DNA of 5,767 bases from JBKJTP01 sp046590195 (GTDB lineage: Bacteria; Bacteroidota; Ignavibacteria; Palsa-1295): positions 1 to 5,767 of the forward strand of contig JBKJTP010000276.1 of NCBI GenBank assembly GCA_046590195.1, written 5' to 3'. Under the pieces are notes generated by a model. That model was not told where the DNA came from. It saw only the letters and a program-made list of their open reading frames with translations, and ran no database searches. Both the position numbers and the translations under genes were made by a program. Positions 1-4,529 of the stretch are shown here, in pieces. Position 1 is the stretch's first letter; the number at the start of each line of letters is the position of its first letter.

Positions 1-1519
1 TGCCGCTCATCTGGCAGTGTCATTCGTTGCCTATCTCAAACCTAATGAGACGAATAGATTCTGGCGGTTCAATAAGATGCTGCTCTTGCGCATCCTGACA
101 GCATTCTTGTATAGCGCCGTGCTTCAACTCGGCTTGTCGCTCGCTCTCTTTGCGATAGATCGGTTGTTTGGAGTGAAGATCGATCCCGAGACATACGCCC
201 AGCTAGCCTGCCTTCTCGCAATATTCAACACATGGTTCTTCCTAGCAGGGGTCACCCATGATCCCGGGATGCCATCTTCGCTTGCGGGTCAAGAGGAGCG
301 AACAGATTATCCGAAGGGGCTGAAGATCTTCACGCAGTCGGTGTTGCTTCCGTTGGTAACGATCTATCTCGCGATACTCTATCCTTACGCTGTGAAGCTC
401 ATGATCGAATGGGATCTGCCACGTGGTTGGGTATCGAATCCAGTTCTCTGGTTCGCAGTGGTTGGGATCCTCTCCTTCTTGTTGCTCTATCCGATCCGGA
501 ATGAGTCAGGCAACGAATGGATCAAGAGTTTCTCGCGATATTTCTTCATCGCACTGCTGCCTCTGCTTGCTCTGCCTGCGCTCGGCATTTACACCCGCGT
601 TCGGGACTATGGCATTACCGAGCCTCGCTACTTCGTGATCATTCTTGTGTTGTGGCTGCTAGGCATCGCTCTGTACTTCATCATCAGCAAACGCAAAGAC
701 ATTCGTGTGATACCGATCACGTTATGCCTTGTTGCACTCTTGTCAAGCATCGGTCCGACGTCCGCGTTCTCCATCTCCAAGGCAGATCAATTCTCGCGAC
801 TTGACAACCTCCTCAAGAAACATAAGCTGGTTGGAAGTACGCGCAACATCAGCGAGAAGCGACTGTTACCCATTGAGGATTTCGAAGCCATACGATCGAT
901 CAGCAATTACCTTCAGCACGAGCATGAGGATCAGATGTTTGAAGAGTGGCTGCGGGCGCGAGTCCCGGCAGGTGTCGTCGTCAACAAACTGACCTACGAC
1001 AGTGACATTTCCAGCGTTCTAAACTTCGGCACTTCTCGCGGCGACATCACAGGCTCATACGTGCGCTTCGGCGGTATCAACCGAAATGCACAGCAGATCA
1101 CCGGCTACGACTACTACATCCCGATCATACTCGGAGCGCGCGGCAGCGAAAGAGATACGCTTCTGGGATCGTGGGCGATCCCTGCCAGCGGTTCATTGAA
1201 CGTGTATCACCGCGAAGGCGAGCAACTGATCATCACCAACAGCAGCGACGTCCACACTCTCACATATACATCGGTCTTTAACGAGCTTCGTGCTCGACGC
1301 GACAGCACGATACGTGCTGGTGCAAACCCTGACTCGATGAACACCAATATCTTTCGTTCATCGGCTAAGACAGACATTCTATTGTCGCTGCATGATGGAT
1401 CCATCGAGACAGGATCGGGGGCACATCCTGACGTGGCGCGTCCAAGTCACGGAGCACTATCAGCCGATAGCACTATCCGCATGTGGGGTAACGGCGCGAT
1501 CTTCATCAAGCTAAAGTAG
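1..1519 (+). CDS. DUF4153-like integral membrane protein, 5' end outside the window
   Basis: The frame is open from the left edge (first complete codon at 2) to a TAG at 1517-1519. A GTG at 17 could start it, but the residues before it (AAHLAV) continue a family-like sequence, so I treat this as a 5'-truncated gene. Counting from that GTG, 500 residues are visible. About seven hydrophobic helices lie near residues 22-47, 60-79, 104-130, 141-160, 174-194, 205-223 and 234-254. A soluble C-terminal region of about 245 residues follows. Phrases such as NKMLLLRILTA, NTWFFLAGV, YPKGLKIFTQ and YGITEPRYFV match my memory of DUF4153 proteins, which are inner-membrane proteins of unknown function; their order and spacing fit. 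The missing part is probably about 100 N-terminal residues with further helices. Two palindromes of the window's repeat family lie in the frame, a perfect one at 1166-1181 and a degenerate one at 249-264. Family assignment is fairly confident; function is unknown. Confidence 0.85.
   Translation, partial: AAHLAVSFVAYLKPNETNRFWRFNKMLLLRILTAFLYSAVLQLGLSLALFAIDRLFGVKIDPETYAQLACLLAIFNTWFFLAGVTHDPGMPSSLAGQEERTDYPKGLKIFTQSVLLPLVTIYLAILYPYAVKLMIEWDLPRGWVSNPVLWFAVVGILSFLLLYPIRNESGNEWIKSFSRYFFIALLPLLALPALGIYTRVRDYGITEPRYFVIILVLWLLGIALYFIISKRKDIRVIPITLCLVALLSSIGPTSAFSISKADQFSRLDNLLKKHKLVGSTRNISEKRLLPIEDFEAIRSISNYLQHEHEDQMFEEWLRARVPAGVVVNKLTYDSDISSVLNFGTSRGDITGSYVRFGGINRNAQQITGYDYYIPIILGARGSERDTLLGSWAIPASGSLNVYHREGEQLIITNSSDVHTLTYTSVFNELRARRDSTIRAGANPDSMNTNIFRSSAKTDILLSLHDGSIETGSGAHPDVARPSHGALSADSTIRMWGNGAIFIKLK
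249..264. repeat. Degenerate class-1 palindromic unit inside gene 1
   Basis: GGGTCA-CCCA-TGATCC has one mismatch to the perfect dyad GGATCA-N4-TGATCC. Thirteen bases (TCACCCATGATCC, 252-264) are identical to the reverse complement of the intergenic unit at 2250-2265. It encodes part of GVTHDPG, where family members also have a short loop after NTWFFLAGV, so chance or convergence is possible. Confidence 0.35.
1165..1182. repeat. Class-1 palindromic unit inside gene 1 (GGGATCG-TGGG-CGATCCC)
   Basis: This is a perfect dyad with 7-bp arms and a TGGG loop. Its first ten bases match the intergenic unit at 2311-2326 (GGATCG-TGGG-CGAT). It is read in frame as GSWAIP in the soluble C-terminal region of the DUF4153-like protein. 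It belongs to the same family as the intergenic copies, so it may be a repeat insertion that kept the frame. Confidence 0.7.
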
Positions 1520-1530
1520 CTTGACTACTT
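1514..1530. terminator. Stem-loop formed by the two convergent stop codons
   Basis: AAGTAG-CTTGA-CTACTT is a perfect 6-bp inverted repeat spanning the whole 5-bp gap between genes 1 and 2. Each arm is the last Lys codon plus TAG of one gene. It could act as a weak two-way terminator, perhaps with the stronger palindrome at 1546-1563, but the stem is AT-rich and no T-run follows on either strand. Confidence 0.3.
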
Positions 1531-2187
1531 CTGTGTCGTTGTTGACGGATGGTCGGCCATCCGCGACGGATGCACCGTCACCGAGAGCATCATCTTCTGC
1601 ATCGTCTTACGCAAGTCGTACCAGTAATTCGTATTCGTCATCACAGTGAAGACAAGCGGCTGACCGCCCATCGACGTCACGTAGAAGTCGCTCATCACTG
1701 TGGAGCCATCGCTCGTCTGATTCTGCATCTCGAGATGCGCCCATTCGGTCTCTCCGAACTTCAGCATCTCGCGTTTGAACCACACAAGATTCGTCATGGA
1801 TTTCGCGAGCGTCTTCTCCAACTTTACCCGATAGGCCTCAAGATCAGTTGGTGCTAGCTTCGAGTTGAGAAGGGAGACCGTGTATCGCGATTCTGTGGAA
1901 TCATCGATGAACGCATACTCCGGCCTTGCGTCTGTACCGTAGTGCTTTACAAAATCCTCGACAGTGAAAGCACGCAAACCCTTCGGCAGTACCACCAGGA
2001 CTTTCCCGGTCGGGAACATCAGCTTATTCTTGAGGATCTTCTGCGGCGGATCGCCAACGATCCGAGGCTCCTGGGCGGACGCCGGCACAGAAACGAGGTA
2101 GAAAACGATTATCGGAAGCGAAATAACGAGCAGCGCACGCAGATCGGGTACGATCCACAATTGCATGCGAATGGATTGAGTTGTCAT
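1525..2187 (-). CDS. Secreted protein with probable Mog1/PsbP/DcrB-like fold
   Basis: This 220-residue protein starts at the ATG at 2187-2185. The frame stays open upstream to 2391, but that extension mostly translates palindromic repeats. The chosen start gives a clean signal peptide: TTQSIR n-region, hydrophobic core around LLVISLPIIVFYLV, and cleavage near ASA|QEP (residues 38/39). A second ATG at 2166-2164 is also possible. The mature part (about 180 residues) has alternating strands and helices, with PKGLRAFTVEDFVKHYG, PEYAFIDDST, WAHLEMQ and a late FTVMTNTNYWYD segment. That pattern resembles small Mog1/PsbP/DcrB-like (DUF1795-type) proteins by memory only. It probably acts in the periplasm or at the envelope; no catalytic motif is visible. 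It converges on gene 1 (5 bp apart) and diverges from the barrel gene. Palindromic repeats encode residues 42-47 (RIVGDP) and roughly 209-215 (RMADHPS), so both ends of the mature chain carry repeat-derived sequence. No Shine-Dalgarno sequence is seen. Confidence 0.75.
   Translation of the reverse strand: MTTQSIRMQLWIVPDLRALLVISLPIIVFYLVSVPASAQEPRIVGDPPQKILKNKLMFPTGKVLVVLPKGLRAFTVEDFVKHYGTDARPEYAFIDDSTESRYTVSLLNSKLAPTDLEAYRVKLEKTLAKSMTNLVWFKREMLKFGETEWAHLEMQNQTSDGSTVMSDFYVTSMGGQPLVFTVMTNTNYWYDLRKTMQKMMLSVTVHPSRMADHPSTTTQK
1546..1563. repeat. Class-2 palindromic unit at the 3' end of gene 2
   Basis: CGGATGG-TCGG-CCATCCG has perfect 7-bp arms and a 4-nt loop. The arms are identical to those of the intergenic class-2 units. 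It encodes MADHPS, 7-12 residues before the end of gene 2, and sits about 30 bp from the convergent stops, a typical place for REP-like elements. A further small dyad, GACGG-ATGCA-CCGTC, lies directly beside it at 1565-1579. Confidence 0.75.
2047..2064. repeat. Class-1 palindromic unit at the mature N-terminus of gene 2
   Basis: CGGATCG-CCAA-CGATCCG has perfect 7-bp arms and a 4-nt loop. On the minus strand it encodes RIVGDP, three residues after the predicted signal-peptidase site. Arms and geometry match the intergenic units. Confidence 0.75.
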
Positions 2188-2215
2188 GGCAAACAAGTAA
2201 TAAACAGAGCTTGTT

Positions 2216-2265
2216 GGATCGTAGTCGATCCAGGATCGGCTACGATCCTGGATCATGGGTGATCC
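2216..2265. repeat. Tandem array of three class-1 palindromes at 17-bp pitch
   Basis: Units are GGATCG-TAGT-CGATCC (2216-2231), GGATCG-GCTA-CGATCC (2233-2248) and GGATCA-TGGG-TGATCC (2250-2265). All arms are perfect, loops are 4 nt, and single-base spacers stand at 2232 and 2249. The middle stem can extend to 9 bp (2230-2238 with 2243-2251). The array contains six GATC sites in 50 bp and would lie in the leader of gene 2. Confidence 0.9.
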
Positions 2266-2280
2266 CGGATGGGCAATCCG
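2266..2280. repeat. Truncated palindromic unit (CGGAT-GGGCA-ATCCG)
   Basis: It follows the three-unit array directly. The left arm reads GGATGG from 2267, keeping the 17-bp pitch, but the right arm appears to have lost about three bases, leaving a 5-bp stem. It may be a decayed mixed-class unit, and would be the first hairpin of a gene 2 transcript that starts near 2285. Confidence 0.5.
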
Positions 2281-2290
2281 TAGAAGAAAA

Positions 2291-2298
2291 CAAATATA
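2291..2298 (-). promoter_or_regulatory. Candidate -7 box (TATATTTG) for gene 2
   Basis: The minus strand reads TATATTTG, a full match to the Bacteroidota TAnnTTTG -7 consensus, 104 bp upstream of the gene 2 start. No convincing TTG element lies at the usual distance upstream: the nearest, at 2310-2308, is only about 9 bp away. Transcription would start near 2285 and run through the class-1 array. Confidence 0.4.
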
Positions 2299-2310
2299 AC
2301 ACAACTCCAA

Positions 2311-2342
2311 GGATCGTGGGCGATTAGGGTAGGCTACGATCC
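2311..2342. repeat. Two degenerate, abutting class-1 palindromic units
   Basis: GGATCG-TGGG-CGATTA (2311-2326) has a decayed right arm and GGGTAG-GCTA-CGATCC (2327-2342) a decayed left arm. Their loops (TGGG, GCTA) match those of other copies. The outer arms GGATCG and CGATCC can still pair with each other over a 20-nt loop. Confidence 0.6.
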
Positions 2343-2396
2343 GGGCAATTCCAAATTTGTCGCTATTGCCTAAGAGAATAGTGAACCACATTCCCC

Positions 2397-2431
2397 AGCC
2401 TCTGGCCTCTAACCTCTAACCTCTAGCCTCA
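2397..2431. repeat. Heptanucleotide tandem repeat, five copies of RRCCTCT
   Basis: Copies are AGCCTCT, GGCCTCT, AACCTCT, AACCTCT and AGCCTCA, in exact 7-bp register. It lies between the two candidate divergent promoters. It is not a multiple of 3 and is outside genes, so a change in copy number would shift the spacing between promoters or operators, not a reading frame. Confidence 0.9.
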
Positions 2432-2446
2432 ATTAAGACAAGCTCA

Positions 2447-2454
2447 GCAATATA
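2447..2454 (-). promoter_or_regulatory. Candidate minus-strand -7 box (TATATTGC)
   Basis: The minus strand reads TATATTGC, identical to a plus-strand copy at 2486-2493, so the pair is inverted about a point near 2470. It could be a second, more distal promoter for gene 2. No clear -33 element is seen. Confidence 0.2.
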
Positions 2455-2462
2455 CAAGCTGC

Positions 2463-2492
2463 TTGCATTTCGGCTTTTCGTTTCGTATATTG
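2463..2492 (+). promoter_or_regulatory. Candidate promoter for the barrel gene
   Basis: TTG (2463-2465) and TATATTG (2486-2492) are separated by 20 bp, close to the Bacteroidota -33/-7 arrangement, though the -7 box lacks one T of the consensus. The TTG forms part of a small dyad, CAAGC-T-GCTTG (2455-2465), a possible operator. Transcription starting near 2498 would place the long hairpin at 2493-2520 at or very near the 5' end of the mRNA. Confidence 0.4.
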
Positions 2493-2520
2493 CATCCCGG
2501 ATCGGCAACGATCCGGGATG
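2493..2520. repeat. Long class-1 palindrome, 12-bp arms with GCAA loop
   Basis: Arm CATCCCGGATCG (2493-2504), loop GCAA (2505-2508) and a perfect complementary arm (2509-2520). It is the longest perfect stem among the repeat units, and in plus-strand RNA it would carry a GNRA-type tetraloop closed by G-C. Its core (2499-2514) is a standard class-1 unit, followed at 17-bp pitch by the class-2 unit at 2516-2531. Confidence 0.9.
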
Positions 2521-2531
2521 GTCCACTATCC
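2516..2531. repeat. Class-2 palindromic unit with one mismatch
   Basis: GGATGG-TCCA-CTATCC matches the class-2 consensus apart from one arm base, which still allows a G-U pair in RNA. It overlaps the right arm of the long hairpin, so the two stems compete. A small dyad CCGTC-GAA-GACGG follows at 2536-2548 and overlaps the next unit. Confidence 0.75.
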
Positions 2532-2546
2532 GGGACCGTCGAAGAC

Positions 2547-2562
2547 GGATGGTCCACCATCC
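2547..2562. repeat. Class-2 palindromic unit (GGATGG-TCCA-CCATCC)
   Basis: Perfect 6-bp arms with a TCCA loop. The arms are identical to those of the copy at the 3' end of gene 2. Confidence 0.85.
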
Positions 2563-2596
2563 CCGCTCAGCTCTTACGTTTCGCTCAAAGTGCCCA

Positions 2597-2612
2597 AGAT
2601 GGCCCACCATCG
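2597..2612. repeat. Class-2 palindromic unit (GATGG-CCCA-CCATC core)
   Basis: The 5-bp arms are perfect (2598-2611) and the outermost base of each arm has diverged from consensus. The loop is CCCA, as in the copies at 2637-2670. Confidence 0.75.
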
Positions 2613-2636
2613 CCCTCACTTTATATCGGCCAATCA

Positions 2637-2687
2637 GGAAGGCCCACCATCAGCGGATGGCCCACCATCCGGAATGGCCTACCATCA
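2637..2687. repeat. Array of three class-2 palindromes running into the start of gene 3
   Basis: Units are GGAAGG-CCCA-CCATCA (2637-2652, one inner arm mismatch), GGATGG-CCCA-CCATCC (2655-2670, perfect) and GAATGG-CCTA-CCATCA (2672-2687, decayed outer arm). Pitches are 18 and 17 bp. The last unit contains the ATG of gene 3 (2674-2676) in its left arm, and its inner stem ATGG/CCAT still pairs. It encodes MAYHQ. Confidence 0.85.
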
Positions 2688-4494
2688 AATTGTGCGCGAT
2701 CTACTCAAGCTACAGTGGATACGGGTTCTCTATGTCCCATTGGTGCTGCTCGTTCTACCATTGAAGGTGAGTGGCCAGGATCTCGAACACATTGCCGATG
2801 AAAAGCCGATCAGTCTCAATGGCGTGGTCACGGCATCCCTAAGCTCTTACAGCGCTAGCGGTATGGACGAGAGACACACGCCATTTACCTGGATGTTCGA
2901 AGGCTCGCCGACGCTATCGCTTTACGGCATCCAGATCCCATTCTCATTCATCGTCTCAGAACAGCAGCGCGAATTTCGGCAGCCGTTCAATCAGTTCGGT
3001 CTCTCACCATCGTACAAACGCTTCACTGCGCATCTCGGCTACCGTAACATGAATTTCTCCCGCTACACACTGGCCGGGCACACATTCATGGGAGGAGGAT
3101 TCGAGTTTAAGCCAGGGATCTTCAGAGTCTCCGGCATGTATGGCCGTTTCCAGGTTGCCATCGAAGAGCTAGCTCCTGATGCTGTGGTCTCAGACGATCA
3201 AGTCTATGTCGATCCAGCATATGAGCGTAATGGCTATGGATTCAAAGTAGGGCTTGGCGGCGCAAGAGACTTCGTAGACATCAATATGCTCTACGCTGGC
3301 GATGACTCGAATTCGCTCAGCCGTGTGCCCATAATGTCAGACGTGTTGCCATCCGAGAATCTGGTGCTCGGGATCAACTCGCGCATTGACATCATGCAGG
3401 AAGGATCGACGACGCTGAGCTTTGAAGCGGAAGGAGCGGGCAGCGTCTTCACACGTGACGTGCGTTCGGCGAAGATTGCGACCGCTTCGATCCCGCGAGG
3501 TGTGCATAACATCTTTCGTATCACAGAATCGACTAGCCTCACCTTTGCCACACAGGCTGCACTCGCTTTTCGCATGACCTCATTCCAGGCCCGCATCAAC
3601 TGGGAGCGAGTCGAGCCCGATTACAGGTCGCTCGGCACATACTATCTGCTGACAGATCTCGAGCGCTGGACGTTCGCGCCAACGCTGACGCTTTTCGAAA
3701 ACAAACTGCGCTTGAACACTTCGATCGGTTTGGAGCATGATAACCTCCTGAACAGCCGCGTGCGAACGACCAACCGATTCATTGGTTCTGGCGCCATCAG
3801 CTATAACCCATCACAGAAGTTCGGCATCGATCTCAACTACTCGAACTACACCACGGAGCAGAAGCGCGCATTGACGATCGCCGATCTACGCGACACACTG
3901 CCGGATGGCTCGCTGCGTTTGACGAACAATGTTTCGCAATCTATCACAGTCGCGCCGCGACTGCTCTTTCAGGAGGAGTCGCTGAACCAGATGGTCGCGT
4001 TTGTTGCGGCGTATCAGGAATATCAGGATCGCACAGCAGGCCTAGGAGGCCTTTCAGATTCAAAGGCGCTCACCGCCTCGATCAATTACAATCGAGCATA
4101 CTTGCAACTGGGCCGGACGATCGGCGCATCGCTCATCTTCTCACGAGCTGAAGCAGGAATTGCAGAAACGCGGATGATCGGCGGAAGTATTAATGGTAGC
4201 ATTAACCTGCTGACGACAGAGCCGGAGGAAGGCGAATCGGCGAATACGCAGTCCAGCCCGCTAACGATCTCCGGATCCTTTGGTCTGACAACATCCAAGG
4301 TGTCTACGCTCAACTCGAGTACGTTCTCGCTCAACGAGACGCTCAACGGAAGCTATAAGGCAACCGAGAATAACATCTTTACTCTTTCGCTTTACGCCGC
4401 ACAGAATTCTGGTTACGAAACAGCCTTTGGTGCGGTCGAGGGCTATGGCGAGCTAACAGCCTCGCTCTCATATTCGCATCTCTTCGATTTTTAG
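2674..4494 (+). CDS. Outer-membrane beta-barrel-type protein, conserved Bacteroidota family
   Basis: This is a 606-residue protein from the ATG at 2674. The frame is open back to an ATG at 2518, but those 52 extra residues (rich in GPPS and HH) translate the repeat cluster and would bury the signal peptide. The chosen start gives a signal peptide with charged n-region, core VLYVPLVLLVLPL and cleavage near KVSGQ|D (residues 31-36). A GTG at 2692 is an alternative. The rest alternates polar and hydrophobic residues with many aromatics and ends in phenylalanine (YSHLFDF), as outer-membrane barrels do. Conserved-looking blocks are SEQQREFRQPFNQFGLSP (about 94-112), GYRNMNFSRYTLAGHTFMGG, MYGRF (about 155), NLVLGINSRI (about 229) and FGIDLNYSNY. 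I recall these from uncharacterised Bacteroidota barrels encoded beside Fn3/TANFOR-like proteins. No TonB box or plug is evident. Gene 4 follows 35 bp downstream. A palindromic unit overlaps the start codon. Barrel call is firm; function is unknown. Confidence 0.85.
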   Translation: MAYHQIVRDLLKLQWIRVLYVPLVLLVLPLKVSGQDLEHIADEKPISLNGVVTASLSSYSASGMDERHTPFTWMFEGSPTLSLYGIQIPFSFIVSEQQREFRQPFNQFGLSPSYKRFTAHLGYRNMNFSRYTLAGHTFMGGGFEFKPGIFRVSGMYGRFQVAIEELAPDAVVSDDQVYVDPAYERNGYGFKVGLGGARDFVDINMLYAGDDSNSLSRVPIMSDVLPSENLVLGINSRIDIMQEGSTTLSFEAEGAGSVFTRDVRSAKIATASIPRGVHNIFRITESTSLTFATQAALAFRMTSFQARINWERVEPDYRSLGTYYLLTDLERWTFAPTLTLFENKLRLNTSIGLEHDNLLNSRVRTTNRFIGSGAISYNPSQKFGIDLNYSNYTTEQKRALTIADLRDTLPDGSLRLTNNVSQSITVAPRLLFQEESLNQMVAFVAAYQEYQDRTAGLGGLSDSKALTASINYNRAYLQLGRTIGASLIFSRAEAGIAETRMIGGSINGSINLLTTEPEEGESANTQSSPLTISGSFGLTTSKVSTLNSSTFSLNETLNGSYKATENNIFTLSLYAAQNSGYETAFGAVEGYGELTASLSYSHLFDF

Positions 4495-4513
4495 GTCAGG
4501 TATTATCCTGACC
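4494..4513 (+). other. Intercistronic stem-loop between barrel gene and Fn3-like gene
   Basis: GGTCAGG-TATTAT-CCTGACC is a perfect 7-bp inverted repeat that begins at the last base of the barrel stop codon and ends 16 bp before the gene 4 ATG. No T-run follows, so a full intrinsic terminator is unlikely. It could be a partial terminator or a processing or stability element that sets the ratio of the two products. It is unlike the GGAT palindrome family. Confidence 0.45.
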
Positions 4514-4529
4514 GCAACCTGCATATCTT

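Larger units (their letters stand above)
2188..2673. other. Divergent intergenic region filled with palindromic repeats
   Basis: This 486-bp stretch separates the starts of genes 2 and 3, and I see no credible gene in it. Its open frames only translate repeats. Left to right it holds a class-1 palindrome array, a candidate minus-strand promoter box, a degenerate class-1 pair, a heptanucleotide tandem repeat, an AT-richer segment with candidate promoters, one long GCAA-loop hairpin and a scattered class-2 array. Each array lies between a candidate promoter box and a start codon, so both transcripts may have structured leaders. Confidence 0.8.

Noticed and set aside
1394..1405. GATGGATCCATC perfect palindrome in gene 1
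   Set aside because: It has no 4-nt loop and does not fit the arm-loop-arm plan; a 12-bp palindrome alone may be chance.
2188..2391. A 68-residue N-terminal extension of gene 2 from the ATG at 2391
   Set aside because: It runs through the class-1 palindromes and would put the signal peptide about 80 residues into the protein; the start at 2187 gives a normal signal peptide.
2493..2520. Intrinsic terminator
   Set aside because: The stem is strong but no T-run follows on either strand, and it lies directly after a candidate promoter.
2518..2673. A 52-residue N-terminal extension of the barrel protein from the ATG at 2518
   Set aside because: It translates the palindrome array (repeated GPPS/HH motifs), would bury the signal peptide, and the region is open in other frames as well, as expected of repeat DNA.
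2216..2687. CRISPR array
   Set aside because: The units are 16-bp palindromes with a 1-bp spacer or irregular gaps; there are no unique spacers of regular 25-40 bp length and no cas genes in the window.
2455..2692. tRNA or other structured RNA gene in the intergenic region
   Set aside because: The hairpins are explained by the repeated palindromes; no cloverleaf, T-loop motif or known riboswitch core was seen.
4038..4052. AGGCCT-AGG-AGGCCT dyad in the barrel gene
   Set aside because: The arms are self-palindromic and encode the plain Gly-Leu run AGLGGL; it has no link to the repeat family.
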